Part shown: piece after piece, positions 8,875 through 19,525 of the stretch
How positions within the stretch are numbered: position 1 is the first letter of the stretch
Layout: each line of letters begins with the position of its first letter
Assembly: GCF_000959525.1 (NCBI RefSeq)
Contig: NZ_CP009832.1
Span: 2,170,001-2,234,000, forward strand
Reading direction: 5' to 3'
Source of the DNA: Burkholderia multivorans ATCC BAA-247
GTDB lineage: Bacteria > Pseudomonadota > Gammaproteobacteria > Burkholderiales > Burkholderiaceae
DNA length: 64,000 nt
Made by a program: the position numbers and the translations under genes
The notes under the pieces: model-generated
Database searches by the model: none
What the model saw: only the letters and a program-made list of their open reading frames with translations
What the model was told of the DNA's origin: nothing

Positions 8875-10068
8875 ATGGAAGGCTTCATCACCGACTGGCT
8901 GAACCTCGCGCTGCGATGGCTGCACGTCATTGCAGCGATCGCGTGGATCGGCGAGTCCTTCTACTTCGTCGCCCTCGACAACAGCCTGAAACCGCCGACC
9001 GACGCGAACCAGCGCAAGCGCGGCGTGTTCGGCGAGCTGTGGCACGTGCACGGCGGCGGCTTCTACAACATGCAGAAGTACACGGTCGCGCCGCCGGAAA
9101 TGCCCGAAGACCTGCACTGGTCGAAGTGGCCGTCGTACACGACGTGGATGTCGGGCTTCTCGCTGTTCTTCGTGCTGTACCTGCTCGCGCCGAACACCTA
9201 TCTGATCGACAAGAGCGTGCTCGACATGGGCCCGGTCGTCGCCGTCGCCTCCGCGCTCGGCTTCCTGATGGCCGGCTGGATCGTCTACGACTCGCTGTGC
9301 CGCCTGCTCGGCACCAACGATCGCGTGCTCGGCATCTGTGTAGGCATCTACGTCGTCGTCGCGGCCTACCTCGCGTGCCATATCTTCGCCGGCCGTGCCG
9401 CGTATCTGATCGTCGGCGCGATGCTCGCGACGATCATGTCGGCGAACGTGTTCTTCGTGATCATTCCCGGCCAGCGCAAGATGGTCGACAAGATGCTCAA
9501 GGGCGAAGAGCCGAATCCGATCTACGGCAAGCGCGGCAAACAGCGCTCGGTGCACAACACCTACTTCACGCTGCCGGTCGTGTTCGCGATGCTGTCGAAC
9601 CACTACGCGATGACGTACGCGAACAAGTACAACTGGGTCGTGCTCGTGCTGATCATGCTGGCCGGCGCGCTGATCCGCCAGTTCTTCGTGATGCGTCACC
9701 GCGGCCAGCAGCTGTGGTATCTGCCGCTCGGCGGCGTCGCGCTGATGGCCGGCGCGCTGGTGTGGACGATGCCGAAGCCGGTCGCGCCGGAAGCGCAGGC
9801 GGCGAACGCACCGAAGATCGCCGTCAAGGACATCATGCCGATCCTGCAGCAGCGCTGCGTCGAGTGCCACTCGTCGAAGCCGACGCTGATGGGCAGTGCG
9901 CCTGCCGGCGTGATGTTCGACACGCCGGACGAAGTGTCGAAGAACGCGCAGCGCATCTACGAGCAGGCCGTGCGACTGAAGACGATGCCGATCGGCAACG
10001 TCACGCACATGACCGACGACGAGCGGACCAAGCTCGCCGCGTGGTTCGAGGGTGGCGCGGTGAAGTAA
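8875..10068 (+). CDS. puuD: Urate hydroxylase PuuD (membrane-bound, cytochrome c domain)
   Basis: A 397-residue integral membrane protein that oxidises urate to 5-hydroxyisourate using electron carriers, replacing soluble urate oxidase. About eight transmembrane helices cover residues 1-300 (first: WLNLALRWLHVIAAIAWIG). The C-terminal domain is a cytochrome c with the heme motif C328-V-E-C331-H and a later Met-containing segment (LKTMPIGNVTHMTDDER). GGAGG precedes the ATG. It follows uraH and ends before a strong terminator. The heme domain implies coupling to the respiratory chain. Confidence 0.96.
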   Translation: MEGFITDWLNLALRWLHVIAAIAWIGESFYFVALDNSLKPPTDANQRKRGVFGELWHVHGGGFYNMQKYTVAPPEMPEDLHWSKWPSYTTWMSGFSLFFVLYLLAPNTYLIDKSVLDMGPVVAVASALGFLMAGWIVYDSLCRLLGTNDRVLGICVGIYVVVAAYLACHIFAGRAAYLIVGAMLATIMSANVFFVIIPGQRKMVDKMLKGEEPNPIYGKRGKQRSVHNTYFTLPVVFAMLSNHYAMTYANKYNWVVLVLIMLAGALIRQFFVMRHRGQQLWYLPLGGVALMAGALVWTMPKPVAPEAQAANAPKIAVKDIMPILQQRCVECHSSKPTLMGSAPAGVMFDTPDEVSKNAQRIYEQAVRLKTMPIGNVTHMTDDERTKLAAWFEGGAVK

Positions 10069-10121
10069 GCCGCCGCGCGCCGGGCGACGAACGAAGCTCG
10101 GCGCGATCCTCTCCGTTCTCG

Positions 10122-10148
10122 GGGCCCGGAAACGGGCCCGTTTTTTTG
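10122..10148 (+). terminator. Terminator of uraH-puuD
   Basis: A perfect GGGCCCG/CGGGCCC stem with a GAAA tetraloop (10122-10139) is followed by G and seven T residues, about 55 nt past the puuD stop. Confidence 0.93.
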
Positions 10149-10715
10149 CCGGCGGCGTTTGCGGCAAATGTGCTGCGGGCGGTTGTCGACGTGTCGTGCC
10201 GTGTCTTGGCGTGATCGTACGCAGCAATACGTCGTATGCACGCCACGCGACGCTCGCATCCGCGACCGCGAGACTTCGTCCGCAAGCCATTCGCGCCAGG
10301 CGACGATGCGCCGATCGCCAAACGACGGCTTCGGATACACGACGCGATACGCGGCGTCGGCGCCACTGCTACAACCAAGTCGAACCGGCACACGAGCCGG
10401 CTGTCCGCGATGCACGCGCGATCATTCGCAGCGGCCCGAGGCAGCCGCTGCATCCTCCGTCGCCGCCTACACGATGTGACTCGAATCCGGCAACGCGATG
10501 CAGTGGCCCGCATCGAAAGGGGCCACGCCCGCTGCAGCGATTCACGACAACCGGTGCGATCACATTGCGCCGCCGACATCGCAATTCACATTGCGAGGCA
10601 CGCGATGCAGCAGCTCGCGCGCGCCTCGCCATCGTGCCGCACGATCGCGACGACGGGATACGCCCATACGAACGAGGAACCCTCTGTCGCACCATAACGC
10701 CACACATGGCACGCA
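10149..10715. other. Gene-free interval between convergent transcripts
   Basis: About 570 nt between the puuD terminator and the allA terminator. Open frames on both strands lack the usual G/C third-position bias and recognisable domains. No tRNA, repeat or promoter pair could be supported. It may be decayed sequence. Confidence 0.6.
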
Positions 10716-10743
10716 TAAAAAAACCCGCGCGAATCGCGCGGGT
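10716..10743 (-). terminator. Terminator of the allantoin-degradation operon
   Basis: Read on the minus strand, the stem CCCGCGCG/CGCGCGGG (10724-10731, 10735-10742; 3-nt loop) is followed by eight U residues (A tract 10716-10723), about 30 nt beyond the allA stop. Confidence 0.93.
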
Positions 10744-10773
10744 CCATGTATCGCACTACGATCGACCAACCAC

Positions 10774-11286
10774 TCAGGCCATCACTGCGTCGAGCGCCTC
10801 CTCGGTCAGCCACAGCGATTCGCGCAGATCCTGCTCGTTCAGATTCAGCCCGTCACCGCCACGATCGACGACGATGAAGTCGCTGACTTCGCCGAGCGCG
10901 ATCAGTGGATGATGCCAGACGCCTTTCGCATAGTTCACGCCCTGCCATCCGCTCGTCACGAACGCACGAATCTTCGACTCGTCGAGATCGCCCGCGGGCG
11001 CGACGACGATCAGATACGGCCGGTCGTTCAGCGGCACGAAGGCCTGGCTGCCGAGCGGATGCCGCTCGAGCATCTTCACTTCGAACGGCAGCGTGCGCGG
11101 CTGACCGCGGAACAGGTTGATCAGCGTGCGCCCGCCTTCGTCCTCGACGTCGACTTTCGCGAGATCGTGAAAGCGGATCGTCGTGCCGAGATTGATCGGG
11201 ATCTGCTTGGCGCCTTCCGTCTCGATCACGTCGCCGAACGGCGCGAACGCTTCCTTGGTCAGCGGTTCGATGGTCAGCGTCTTCAT
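10774..11286 (-). CDS. allA: Ureidoglycolate lyase
   Basis: A 170-residue cupin-like enzyme splitting ureidoglycolate into glyoxylate and urea, the last step of the allantoin branch. Recognisable segments are [20 protein letters not shown], the central [19 protein letters not shown] and the family motif [11 protein letters not shown] 11286 overlaps the stop of alc by four bases (ATGA). The longer open frame in this phase runs antisense through alc and is not real. It is the last gene of the puuE-uraD-alc-allA set. Confidence 0.95.
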   Translation of the reverse strand: MKTLTIEPLTKEAFAPFGDVIETEGAKQIPINLGTTIRFHDLAKVDVEDEGGRTLINLFRGQPRTLPFEVKMLERHPLGSQAFVPLNDRPYLIVVAPAGDLDESKIRAFVTSGWQGVNYAKGVWHHPLIALGEVSDFIVVDRGGDGLNLNEQDLRESLWLTEEALDAVMA

Positions 11287-12296
11287 TTGTCGAGCGTCCC
11301 CCACAGGCGCAGGCGCGACACGCCGCCGTCCGGAATGATGTTGAGCCGCACGTGCGTGATCGGCCCGAGCGACGCGATTTCCTGTTCGAAGTAGTGCTGC
11401 TTGTCCATCTGCAGCTTCTGCTCGCCGAGCAGCACCGGCCAGAACATCGACTGCGTGATCAGCGAACTGTCGGTGCCGCCCGACACGTACGCGGCCTGAA
11501 TCGAGCAGCGGTCCGGATAGTTGCCCTTGAAGAACGCCGTATCGACTTCGATGCGGCGAATCACGCCCGGCTGCGCGAGCGCGATGATCGCCCAGTCGTT
11601 GCCGGGCTCGCGGCGGCGACGCGTTTCCCAGCCGTCGCCCATGTTCACGCCGCGGCCGGGCAGCAGCATGTTCGATGCGGCGCCGAAGTGCTGGTTGTTC
11701 GCGGCCACCACGTAGCCGCCGTTTTCCATCGCCGCGAGATCGAACTGCTCGGTCGCGCTCGCGCCGGCCCAGTCGAGCTGCGGCTGGCCGTAGACGCGCA
11801 GCCGTGCGATGCCGCCGTCCGGATAGATGTTCACGCGCAGATGCGTGAACGCGCGCACGTCGGTGGTTTCGACGTAGTGGTGGCTGTTGCCCTGCAGTGC
11901 CGTCGACGCGACGATCTCGACCCATTCGGTCGCATGCGTCGGCGCGCCGTCGGCCACGTATGCGGCCTCGATCGACGCGGCCGGCGGGAAGTTGCCCGTG
12001 AAATGGCTCGTGTCGATGTCGACACCCTTGATTACGCCGGGCCGCGCGAGCTTGACGATGCACCAGTCGTAGCCGGTCGTGCGCTTCCGGCGCGTTTCCC
12101 AGCCGTCCATCCACTTGCCGTGATCGTCGTACTTGCCGGGGATGAACACCGCCGGCTCGGGGTTCAGCATGCGCTCCTTCGGCGCGAAGAAATCGTCGCT
12201 GGCCTCGAGCGCCTGCGCACCGAGACGCGGATCGGCGAGATTCACGTAGCGCCGCGTGAAATCGGGTGCATCGGGATCGAGAAGCGGGAGGGCCAT
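11283..12296 (-). CDS. alc: Allantoicase
   Basis: A 337-residue protein of two tandem allantoicase (jelly-roll) domains. Each carries a GWETRR(K/R)R motif and a THLRVNI(Y/I)PDGG(I/V) motif, at about 65-155 and 220-320. It hydrolyses allantoate to ureidoglycolate and urea. Length fits the bacterial family. It sits between uraD (69 nt upstream) and allA (4-nt overlap), placing it in the correct order of the pathway. Confidence 0.96.
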   Translation of the reverse strand: MALPLLDPDAPDFTRRYVNLADPRLGAQALEASDDFFAPKERMLNPEPAVFIPGKYDDHGKWMDGWETRRKRTTGYDWCIVKLARPGVIKGVDIDTSHFTGNFPPAASIEAAYVADGAPTHATEWVEIVASTALQGNSHHYVETTDVRAFTHLRVNIYPDGGIARLRVYGQPQLDWAGASATEQFDLAAMENGGYVVAANNQHFGAASNMLLPGRGVNMGDGWETRRRREPGNDWAIIALAQPGVIRRIEVDTAFFKGNYPDRCSIQAAYVSGGTDSSLITQSMFWPVLLGEQKLQMDKQHYFEQEIASLGPITHVRLNIIPDGGVSRLRLWGTLDK

Positions 12297-12365
12297 GATG
12301 TTTCCTTGTCAGTGATGCCAGTGATGCGTGGAGGCCGCTGCCACGCAGCAGGCCGTGTTGCGGTG

Positions 12366-12887
12366 TCAGGCGTCGATCAGGTCGTCGAGGCGGAAGCGCG
12401 CGATCCGGTAGATCTGGTCGAGACTCGTGCGCAGTTCCTCGTCGCGCGAATGATTCACGCGCTTTTCGAAATTCGCGATGATCCCGTGCCGATCGTAGCC
12501 GCGCACGGCGAGGATGAACGGGAAGCCGAACTTCTCGCGATACGTGCGGTTCAGCGTCTGCAGCTTGTCGAATTCTTCCTGCGTGCACTGGTCGAGGCCC
12601 GCGCCGCTTTGCTCGCGCGTCGACTCGGCCGTCAGTTCGCCGCGCACCGCCGCCTTGCCGGCGAGCTCCGGGTGCGCGTTGATCAGCGCGAGCTGGCGTG
12701 CGTCGCCGCCCGCCTCGACCGCGCCCGACATCGCCTTGTGCAGCGCGTCGACGCTCTCGAACGGACGGTCGGCCGCGACCGCTTCGGCGACCCACGGCGA
12801 ATGCTCGAAGATCCCCGACAGCGCCGCGACGAATGCGCCCGGCGCCATCGTGTTCAGTTGTTCCAACGTGTAACGCATCGCCTTCAT
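12366..12887 (-). CDS. uraD: OHCU decarboxylase
   Basis: A 173-residue helical enzyme converting 2-oxo-4-hydroxy-4-carboxy-5-ureidoimidazoline to S-allantoin. The catalytic-histidine loop [11 protein letters not shown] places His72 in the expected position. [20 protein letters not shown] and the FPFILAVRG motif with its conserved tail complete the family pattern. The start ATG 12887 overlaps the puuE stop by four bases, which fixes the start at MKAM rather than the inner MRY. With UraH and PuuD it completes urate to allantoin. Confidence 0.96.
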   Translation of the reverse strand: MKAMRYTLEQLNTMAPGAFVAALSGIFEHSPWVAEAVAADRPFESVDALHKAMSGAVEAGGDARQLALINAHPELAGKAAVRGELTAESTREQSGAGLDQCTQEEFDKLQTLNRTYREKFGFPFILAVRGYDRHGIIANFEKRVNHSRDEELRTSLDQIYRIARFRLDDLIDA

Positions 12888-13837
12888 GCTTTCCCTTCGT
12901 TTTGATGATTGGGCTGATACGGATGATGTTCACGCCAGTGACGCGCGATATCGACACGGCGCGTCACCCATACGCGGTCGTGCTTTTCGATGTGATCGAG
13001 GAAGCGCTGCAGCGCACGGAACCGGCCCGGCCGGCCGAGCAGGCGGCAGTGCATGCCGATCGACATCATCTTCGGCGCTTCGTCGCCCTCTTCGTACAGC
13101 ACGTCGAACGCGTCGCGCAGATAGTGGAAGAAGTGGTCGGCCGTGTTGAAGCCTTGCGGCGTCGCAAAACGCATGTCGTTCGTGTCGAGCGTGTACGGGA
13201 CGATCAGCTGCGGCGTCGTGCCGCCGTTCGACACCGCGACGTCCATCCAGAACGGCAGATCGTCGCCGTAGTAGTCGGAGTCGTACAGGAAGCCGCCGTA
13301 TTCGGCGACGAGGCGATGCGTGTTCGGGCTGTCGCGGCCCGTGTACCAGCCGAGCGGGCGCACGCCCGTCACGCGTTCGATCGCTTCCATGCCGAGCCGC
13401 ATGTGCTCGGCCTCGAGCTCCGGCGTCGCGTTCTGATAATGGATCCAGCGCCAGCCGTGGCACGCGATTTCATGGCCCAGCTCGACGAATGCGCGCGCGA
13501 CTTCCGGATGACGCTCGATCGCCATCCCGACGCCGAACACCGTCAGCGGCAGCCCGCGCTTCTCGAACTCGCGCAGGATTCGCCATACGCCGACCCGCGA
13601 ACCGTATTCGTAGATCGACTCCATGCTCATGTGACGATCCGGATACGCGGCCGCGCCGACGATTTCGGACAGGAACTGCTCGGAGCCCGGATCGCCGTGC
13701 AGCACGCAGTTCTCGCCGCCTTCCTCGTAGTTCAGCACGAACTGCACGGCGACACGGGCGCGCCCCGGCCAGTTCGCCTGCACGGGATGACGGCCGTAGC
13801 CGATCAGGTCGCGAGGATAGTTGGAATCGTATGCCAT
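12884..13837 (-). CDS. puuE: Allantoinase PuuE (polysaccharide-deacetylase fold)
   Basis: A 317-residue protein of the urate-catabolism deacetylase family, hydrolysing allantoin to allantoate. It is unrelated to the amidohydrolase-type AllB. Markers are [13 protein letters not shown] at the N terminus, [24 protein letters not shown] and [19 protein letters not shown]. It is the first gene of the minus-strand puuE-uraD-alc-allA unit, whose promoter must lie in 13838-13984. That interval includes a duplicated CGCCCATAC direct repeat near 13947-13965. Confidence 0.94.
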   Translation of the reverse strand: MAYDSNYPRDLIGYGRHPVQANWPGRARVAVQFVLNYEEGGENCVLHGDPGSEQFLSEIVGAAAYPDRHMSMESIYEYGSRVGVWRILREFEKRGLPLTVFGVGMAIERHPEVARAFVELGHEIACHGWRWIHYQNATPELEAEHMRLGMEAIERVTGVRPLGWYTGRDSPNTHRLVAEYGGFLYDSDYYGDDLPFWMDVAVSNGGTTPQLIVPYTLDTNDMRFATPQGFNTADHFFHYLRDAFDVLYEEGDEAPKMMSIGMHCRLLGRPGRFRALQRFLDHIEKHDRVWVTRRVDIARHWREHHPYQPNHQNEGKA

Positions 13838-13984
13838 GGTTCGAAGTGCGACGAAAGCTTGCTGAAATTATGGGTTCGCACCGCCCGCGCAACGCCGGAA
13901 GCCGGCTGCACGGGCCGATGCGACGACGGCCCAGTGTAGCGAAAACGCCCATACGCGCCCATACAGCGGCGCAGATAGTGCATG

Positions 13985-14821
13985 TCAGACGGCGTGTATG
14001 TGCGGTTGCGGCAAATCGGGCGCCGGCTCCGCTGCGGCCGCCCCGCTTCGCGCGCCTGCGCCGGCCGGCGACGCCGCGAGTGCGTCGTTCGGCGGACTGA
14101 AGCGCGCGAACTCGCCGTCGTAGCGCTTCGGCAGCGGGCGCGCGTAATCGCCGCGCTTGGCCGTCGCGAGGCGCAGCGCGACGAGCGCCTCCGCCCACTT
14201 GACGGCCGCGGTCACGCCCTCGACGACCGGTGCGCCGATCTGCTGTTCGATCTCGTGCGCGAACTCGGCCATGCCCGCGCAGCCGAGCACGATTGCGTCC
14301 GCGCCGTCCTCCTCGAGCGCGCGCCGGCATTCGTCGACGATGATCTTGCGCGCGGCCGAGCCGGGCCGGTCGAGCTCGAGCACCGCGACGTCGGTCGCGC
14401 GCACGTTGCGGCAGAACCGCTTCATCCCGTAGCGCTCCGCGAGGTGCCACGCCATGCCGCACGTGCGCGCGAGCGTCGTGACGACCGAAAAGCCCGGTGC
14501 GAGCACGCTCGCCGCATGCATCGCGGCTTCGGCGATCCCGATCACGGGGCCGCGCGCGAGTTCGCGCGCCGCGTAGAGGCCCGGATCGCCGAAACAGGCG
14601 ATCACGTACGCGTCGACACCGTCGCGTTCGCCCTGCGCGATCTCGGCAAGCAGCCCGGGCGTCGCGAGCGCCTCGTCGTAATAACCTTCGATCGACGGCG
14701 GACCCATCGTCGGGCTCACCGCGACGATCTGCGTGCCGGGCGCCGCGACTTCGCGCGCGCAGCGGCCCATCGCGTCGGTCATCCGCTGCGTCGTATTCGG
14801 ATTGATCAGCTTGATCTGCAT
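13985..14821 (-). CDS. Asp/Glu/hydantoin racemase family protein, probable allantoin racemase
   Basis: A 278-residue two-domain racemase. The two catalytic cysteines are visible: Cys76 in VIACFGDPG and Cys181 in IVLGCAGM. The N terminus IKLINPNTTQRMTDAM is that of hydantoin/allantoin racemases (HpxA type). Such an enzyme lets the cell use both allantoin enantiomers, since UraD makes the S form. Residues about 240-278 form an Ala/Pro-rich tail not needed for the fold. It lies 10 nt after the NCS1 permease gene, so transport and racemisation are linked. A hydantoin substrate is the main alternative. Confidence 0.85.
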   Translation of the reverse strand: MQIKLINPNTTQRMTDAMGRCAREVAAPGTQIVAVSPTMGPPSIEGYYDEALATPGLLAEIAQGERDGVDAYVIACFGDPGLYAARELARGPVIGIAEAAMHAASVLAPGFSVVTTLARTCGMAWHLAERYGMKRFCRNVRATDVAVLELDRPGSAARKIIVDECRRALEEDGADAIVLGCAGMAEFAHEIEQQIGAPVVEGVTAAVKWAEALVALRLATAKRGDYARPLPKRYDGEFARFSPPNDALAASPAGAGARSGAAAAEPAPDLPQPHIHAV

Positions 14822-14831
14822 GGCGCGCTCC

Positions 14832-16316
14832 TCAACGCTGCGTGCCGGCGAGCACGCGGTAGAACACGAAGCCGAGTGCCGCGCCGATGAACCACGAGAA
14901 GTTCGCGACGCCTTGCCAGCCCGGCATCATCACGCAGACGATCGCGATCACCGCGGCCGGCAGCAGTGCGGCGAGCGCGCGGCGGTTCACGCCGCCCGTG
15001 TACCAGTAAGTGCCGCTCTCCGACATCGTGTAGAGATCGTCGCGCACGAGCCGGCCGCGCTTGACGAGATAGAAGTCCGCGATCAGCACGCCGTACAGCG
15101 GGCCGATGAATGCGCCGAGCACGTCGAGCGTGTAATGGATCACGGCCGGGTTGTTGAAGAGATTCCACGGCGTGATGAACACCGACGCGACGGCCGCGAG
15201 CATCCCGCCCGCGCGCCAGCTGATCAGCCGCGGCGCGACGTTCGAGAAGTCGAATGCCGGCGACACGAAGTTTGCGACGATGTTGATGCCGATCGTCGCG
15301 ATCGTGAAGGTCAGCGCGCCGAGAATCACTGCGGTCGGATGATCGATGCGGCCGACCGTCTCGACCGGATCGGTGATCAGCTCGCCGAACACCGGCAGCG
15401 TTGCGGCCGTCGTGATGACGGTGACGAGCGAGAACGCGAGGAAGTTCACGGGCAGCCCCCAGAAGTTGCCGCGCTTCACTTCGCCGAACGACCGGCAGTA
15501 CCGCGAGAAGTCGCCGAAATTCAGCATCGGTCCGGAGAAGTACGACACGACGAGCGAGATGGCCGTGATCATCACCGGGATCACTTCTGCGCCGTGATAC
15601 TTGACGCCGCCGAGGTTGATCCCGATGTTGCGCCAGCCCGCGCGCCACACCATGTAGCCGGCGAGGATGAACATCACGACGTAGACGGCCGGACCCGCGA
15701 AGTCGATGAACTTCTTGATCGTCTCCATCCCGTTCCAGAACACCAGCGCCTGCAGCACCCACAGCAGCATGAAGCCGGCCCAGCCGACGGCCGACAGGCC
15801 GAGGAAGCCGTAGCGATGAACGTCCGCATACAGCAGCCACTGCGGGAAGAACTTCAGCACGACGATCACGAGCGCGCTCGATGCGAGATACGTCTGGATC
15901 CCGTACCACGCGATCGCGATCAGCCCGCGAATCACGGCCGGCACGTTCGCGCCGAGCACACCGAACGTCGCGCGGCACGCGACGGGATACGGCACGCCGA
16001 TCTGCTGGCTCGGCCGCGCGATCAGGTTGCAGAGCACGTTGACGAGACTGATGCCGACGATCAGCGCGATCAGGACCTGCCAGCTCGTGAGCCCAAGCGC
16101 GAACAGGCTGCCCGCGAACACGTAGCCGCCGACGCTGTGCACGTCGGACATCCAGAACGCAAAGATGTTGTACGATCCCCACGTCTGATTCTTCAGGGGT
16201 GCCAAATCTTCGTTGTACAGACGCTCGCTGTAACCGCCCGGCAACGCGGGGCCGCCGCCCTCGCCGCCCTCTTGCGCCGGATAGGCGCTGTCGTGCGCCA
16301 CACTGAACTGAGCCAT
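14832..16316 (-). CDS. NCS1 family nucleobase/allantoin:cation symporter
   Basis: A 494-residue transporter with about 12 transmembrane helices. ATG 16316 follows AAGGAG and starts MAQFSVAHDSAYP; the upstream extension is not conserved. Family marks are the N-terminal YNEDLAPLKNQTWGSYNIFAFWMSD motif, the helix-break ARPSQQIGVPYPV, the segment SYFSGPMLNFGDFSRYCRSF and WNLFNNPAVIHYTLD. NCS1 proteins import uracil, allantoin, hydantoins or purines. The racemase gene next to it and the GntR gene upstream point to allantoin or hydantoin uptake. Confidence 0.93.
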   Translation of the reverse strand: MAQFSVAHDSAYPAQEGGEGGGPALPGGYSERLYNEDLAPLKNQTWGSYNIFAFWMSDVHSVGGYVFAGSLFALGLTSWQVLIALIVGISLVNVLCNLIARPSQQIGVPYPVACRATFGVLGANVPAVIRGLIAIAWYGIQTYLASSALVIVVLKFFPQWLLYADVHRYGFLGLSAVGWAGFMLLWVLQALVFWNGMETIKKFIDFAGPAVYVVMFILAGYMVWRAGWRNIGINLGGVKYHGAEVIPVMITAISLVVSYFSGPMLNFGDFSRYCRSFGEVKRGNFWGLPVNFLAFSLVTVITTAATLPVFGELITDPVETVGRIDHPTAVILGALTFTIATIGINIVANFVSPAFDFSNVAPRLISWRAGGMLAAVASVFITPWNLFNNPAVIHYTLDVLGAFIGPLYGVLIADFYLVKRGRLVRDDLYTMSESGTYWYTGGVNRRALAALLPAAVIAIVCVMMPGWQGVANFSWFIGAALGFVFYRVLAGTQR

Positions 16317-16464
16317 GACTTCTCCTTGACGCGGCCGGATGGCCGCTCCACCGTCATCGATAACGCCCCGGATCGTCGTCCGGAGTCGGACCCGCGGCCC
16401 GCGGCGCGAGCCGCGGACCTGCATTGCTCTGTGGTGTGGCGCGTCGTCGAGCCCGGGTCGCCGT

Positions 16465-17169
16465 TCAGGCGCCGCCGAACACTTCGCGCAAATCGACCTG
16501 GCCCTGCGCGGGCCGGTCGAGCATCTTCAATTCGACATGTTGCAGGTGCTGCGCCATCAGCGCGGCCGCCCGCTTCGCGTCGCCCGTCTCGAGCGCCGCC
16601 AGAATCTCGCCGTGATCGTCGAACGAGCACGGGCTGCGTCCATGCGACTCGTACAGCGCGGACATCAGCGTCGAGCGCGCGACGAGCCCTTCGAGGCACT
16701 CGCCGAGCGTCGCATTGCCGGTCAGTGCGGCGAGCGCCGTATGAAACTCGCCCGACAGCCGGATCCACGCGGCGAAGTCGTGCCGCTCGAACGCCTTGCG
16801 CTCCTTGTCGATCAGCGCCGCGATGCCCTTGAGCCGCTTCGCGCTCGGGCCTGTGGCGATCCGCTCGACGACTGCCAGCTCGATGATGCGGCGCATCTCG
16901 AACACTTCGTGCACGTCCTGCAGCGTCGGGCTCGCGACGAACGCGCCGCGGTTCGGCTCGAGATCGACGAGCTTGTCGGTCGCGAGCTGTGCGAGCGCCT
17001 GCCGGATCGTCCCGCGCTTCACGCCGAACAGCTCGCACAGCTGCGCCTCCGTCAGCTTCGCGCCGGGCGCGAGCCGATGCTCGAGGATCGCGGTGCGGAT
17101 CCGTTCGGCGATCGCTTCGTGGCCGGCGGCCGCGGACGGGGTGGATTCGGGCTCGTTCATGATCTGCAT
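16465..17169 (-). CDS. GntR family regulator, FadR/FCD subgroup
   Basis: A 234-residue regulator. The winged HTH is at about residues 15-82 (LTEAQLCELFGVKRGTIRQALAQLATDKLV), followed by the all-helical FCD ligand domain (VHEVFEMRRIIELAVVE, the metal/ligand histidines in EFHTALAALTGN, and ALMAQHLQHVE). ATG 17169 has AAGGA about 10 nt upstream; ATG 17160 is the alternative. Its place upstream of the permease and racemase suggests a local repressor. Palindromic candidate operators lie directly upstream. Confidence 0.92.
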   Translation of the reverse strand: MQIMNEPESTPSAAAGHEAIAERIRTAILEHRLAPGAKLTEAQLCELFGVKRGTIRQALAQLATDKLVDLEPNRGAFVASPTLQDVHEVFEMRRIIELAVVERIATGPSAKRLKGIAALIDKERKAFERHDFAAWIRLSGEFHTALAALTGNATLGECLEGLVARSTLMSALYESHGRSPCSFDDHGEILAALETGDAKRAAALMAQHLQHVELKMLDRPAQGQVDLREVFGGA

Positions 17170-17430
17170 CGTGTGATGGTCCTTATCGTAGAACGGACAT
17201 AAAGATTGTCAACAATTCTTTTCCCGTATTGTGCACACTTCGAGCGCATCGCGCCGCGCGAAACCGGTGCATCGTGCATCAAAATCAGGCGCAGCAAGGC
17301 GTTCACACCCGTTTGAGGCGGCTCTCGTCGTATACCCTGCCCGCCATTTTGTCGACAAAATTGGTGCACGGCCCATTCGCCTTCCCGTTTCGGGCGGTAG
17401 AAAAAGACGGCCGTTAGTTGCGCAATTGCT
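17170..17430. promoter_or_regulatory. Control region upstream of the GntR gene with two TTGT...ACAA palindromes
   Basis: ATTGT-CA-ACAAT at 17205-17216 overlaps a consensus -35 (TTGACA on the minus strand, 17207-17212). A 16-bp perfect palindrome ATTTTGTCGACAAAAT lies at 17346-17361. The best -10 is TACGAT (17185-17190, 16-nt spacing), but that gives a very short leader. TNGT-Nx-ACNA half-sites are typical of FadR-subgroup GntR regulators. No gene is seen in this interval. Confidence 0.55.
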
Positions 17431-17435
17431 CGAAG

Positions 17436-17458
17436 AAAAAGGCGGGACGCCCCGCCTT
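17436..17458 (-). terminator. Terminator of the LD-carboxypeptidase gene
   Basis: A perfect AAGGCGGG/CCCGCCTT stem (17439-17446, 17451-17458; 4-nt loop), read on the minus strand, is followed by a U-rich tract, about 20 nt past the stop codon. Confidence 0.85.
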
Positions 17459-17477
17459 GTCCGATCCGCGCCGCCGC

Positions 17478-18416
17478 TCAGCCGAGATGCGGATAATCCG
17501 ACAGCGTCAGCCGGAACCCGTGCGCGTTCGCGACGAGCTGCGCACGTGCGCCGAACGGCAGCGTCAACAGATCGGGCACGTGGCCGAACTGCAGCCCCGT
17601 GACGACGGGAATGCCGATCACCGCGCGCACCTGGTCGATCATCGCCTGCATGTCGTAGCCGTTGTCGTACTCGAACGGCCGCGCGCCGGTGAACTGGCCG
17701 AGCACGAGCGCCTGCTGGCGCGCGAGCACGCCGGACAAATGCAGCTGGTAGATCATCCGTTCGATCCGGAACGGCTGCTCGTTGACGTCTTCGATGAACA
17801 GGATCCCGCCCTCGATGTCCGGCATGTACGGCGTGCCGACCAGCGATGCGAGGATCGCGAGGTTGCCGCCCCACAGCGTGCCCGTCACGTTGACGGACTG
17901 CACCTGCGGCGCGTCGGCGACGATCGTTGTGGTCGGCTGCGTCAGCGTCTGCCAGAAGTGCTGCATCGTGAAATCGCTCGGCGTTTCCGCGCCGAAGTCC
18001 GCGGACAGCATCGGCCCGCCGAAGCTCTTGATCCGCGCCTTGGCGTACAGCGCGACCTGGATCGCGGTGAAATCGCTGTGGCCGACGAGCGCGATCGGCT
18101 GGTCGCGCAGCCGGCGTTCGAGCCCGCGATAGTCGAGGCCGTGCAGGATTCGTGCGGCGCCGTAGCCGCCGCGCACCGCAAGCGCGATGTCGGGCAGCGG
18201 CCGCGCCGGATCCGCCAGCCGGTTCAGGTCGGCCGCGCGCTCGCCGTCGGTGCCGCCGAAGCGCTGGAAGCGGCGCTGCGTCGCCTCGATGTTCTCGATG
18301 CGCTGTTGCGCGACGCTGAGCCGCTCGAGCGCGCGATTGATCGCGTCCGGATCGTGCGGATAGCCGGACGGCGCAAGCAGGCGGATGGTGTAGGACGCGG
18401 CGGGCTGAAAGGACAT
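17478..18416 (-). CDS. ldcA: Muramoyltetrapeptide LD-carboxypeptidase (S66 family)
   Basis: A 312-residue cytoplasmic peptidase that removes the terminal D-Ala from murein tetrapeptides during peptidoglycan recycling. The nucleophile motif is LVGHSDFT (Ser114), in the usual place after AVRGGYGAARIL. The FIEDVNE glutamate and the C-terminal QFGHVPD histidine supply the rest of the Ser-His-Glu triad. Length fits. It is the last of three minus-strand genes with tadA and the DUF1992 gene, though the 84-nt gap before it may hold its own promoter. Confidence 0.93.
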   Translation of the reverse strand: MSFQPAASYTIRLLAPSGYPHDPDAINRALERLSVAQQRIENIEATQRRFQRFGGTDGERAADLNRLADPARPLPDIALAVRGGYGAARILHGLDYRGLERRLRDQPIALVGHSDFTAIQVALYAKARIKSFGGPMLSADFGAETPSDFTMQHFWQTLTQPTTTIVADAPQVQSVNVTGTLWGGNLAILASLVGTPYMPDIEGGILFIEDVNEQPFRIERMIYQLHLSGVLARQQALVLGQFTGARPFEYDNGYDMQAMIDQVRAVIGIPVVTGLQFGHVPDLLTLPFGARAQLVANAHGFRLTLSDYPHLG

Positions 18417-18500
18417 GGCGAAAGGTGTCGGGATCGTGGAACTGCTTAGAGGGACCGAACCGGCGCCGGTTCACGAAGGCAGCCGCGCGGGCCGTGCCGG

Positions 18501-19462
<962 letters not shown>

Positions 19463-19525
19463 CAGTCAATCGGAACAATGCGGCAGCCGAATTCTAGCAG
19501 GGTGACGCCCGTATGACAGGCCCCT

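Noticed and set aside
10196-10912. Possible genes in the interval between puuD and allA
   Set aside because: Frames on both strands lack domain resemblance and normal codon bias, and they cross two clear terminators.
14733-16832. A 699-codon plus-strand open frame opposite the NCS1 permease and racemase
   Set aside because: It is antisense to genes with clear domains and is made of His/Arg/Asp-rich sequence typical of a GC-rich shadow frame.
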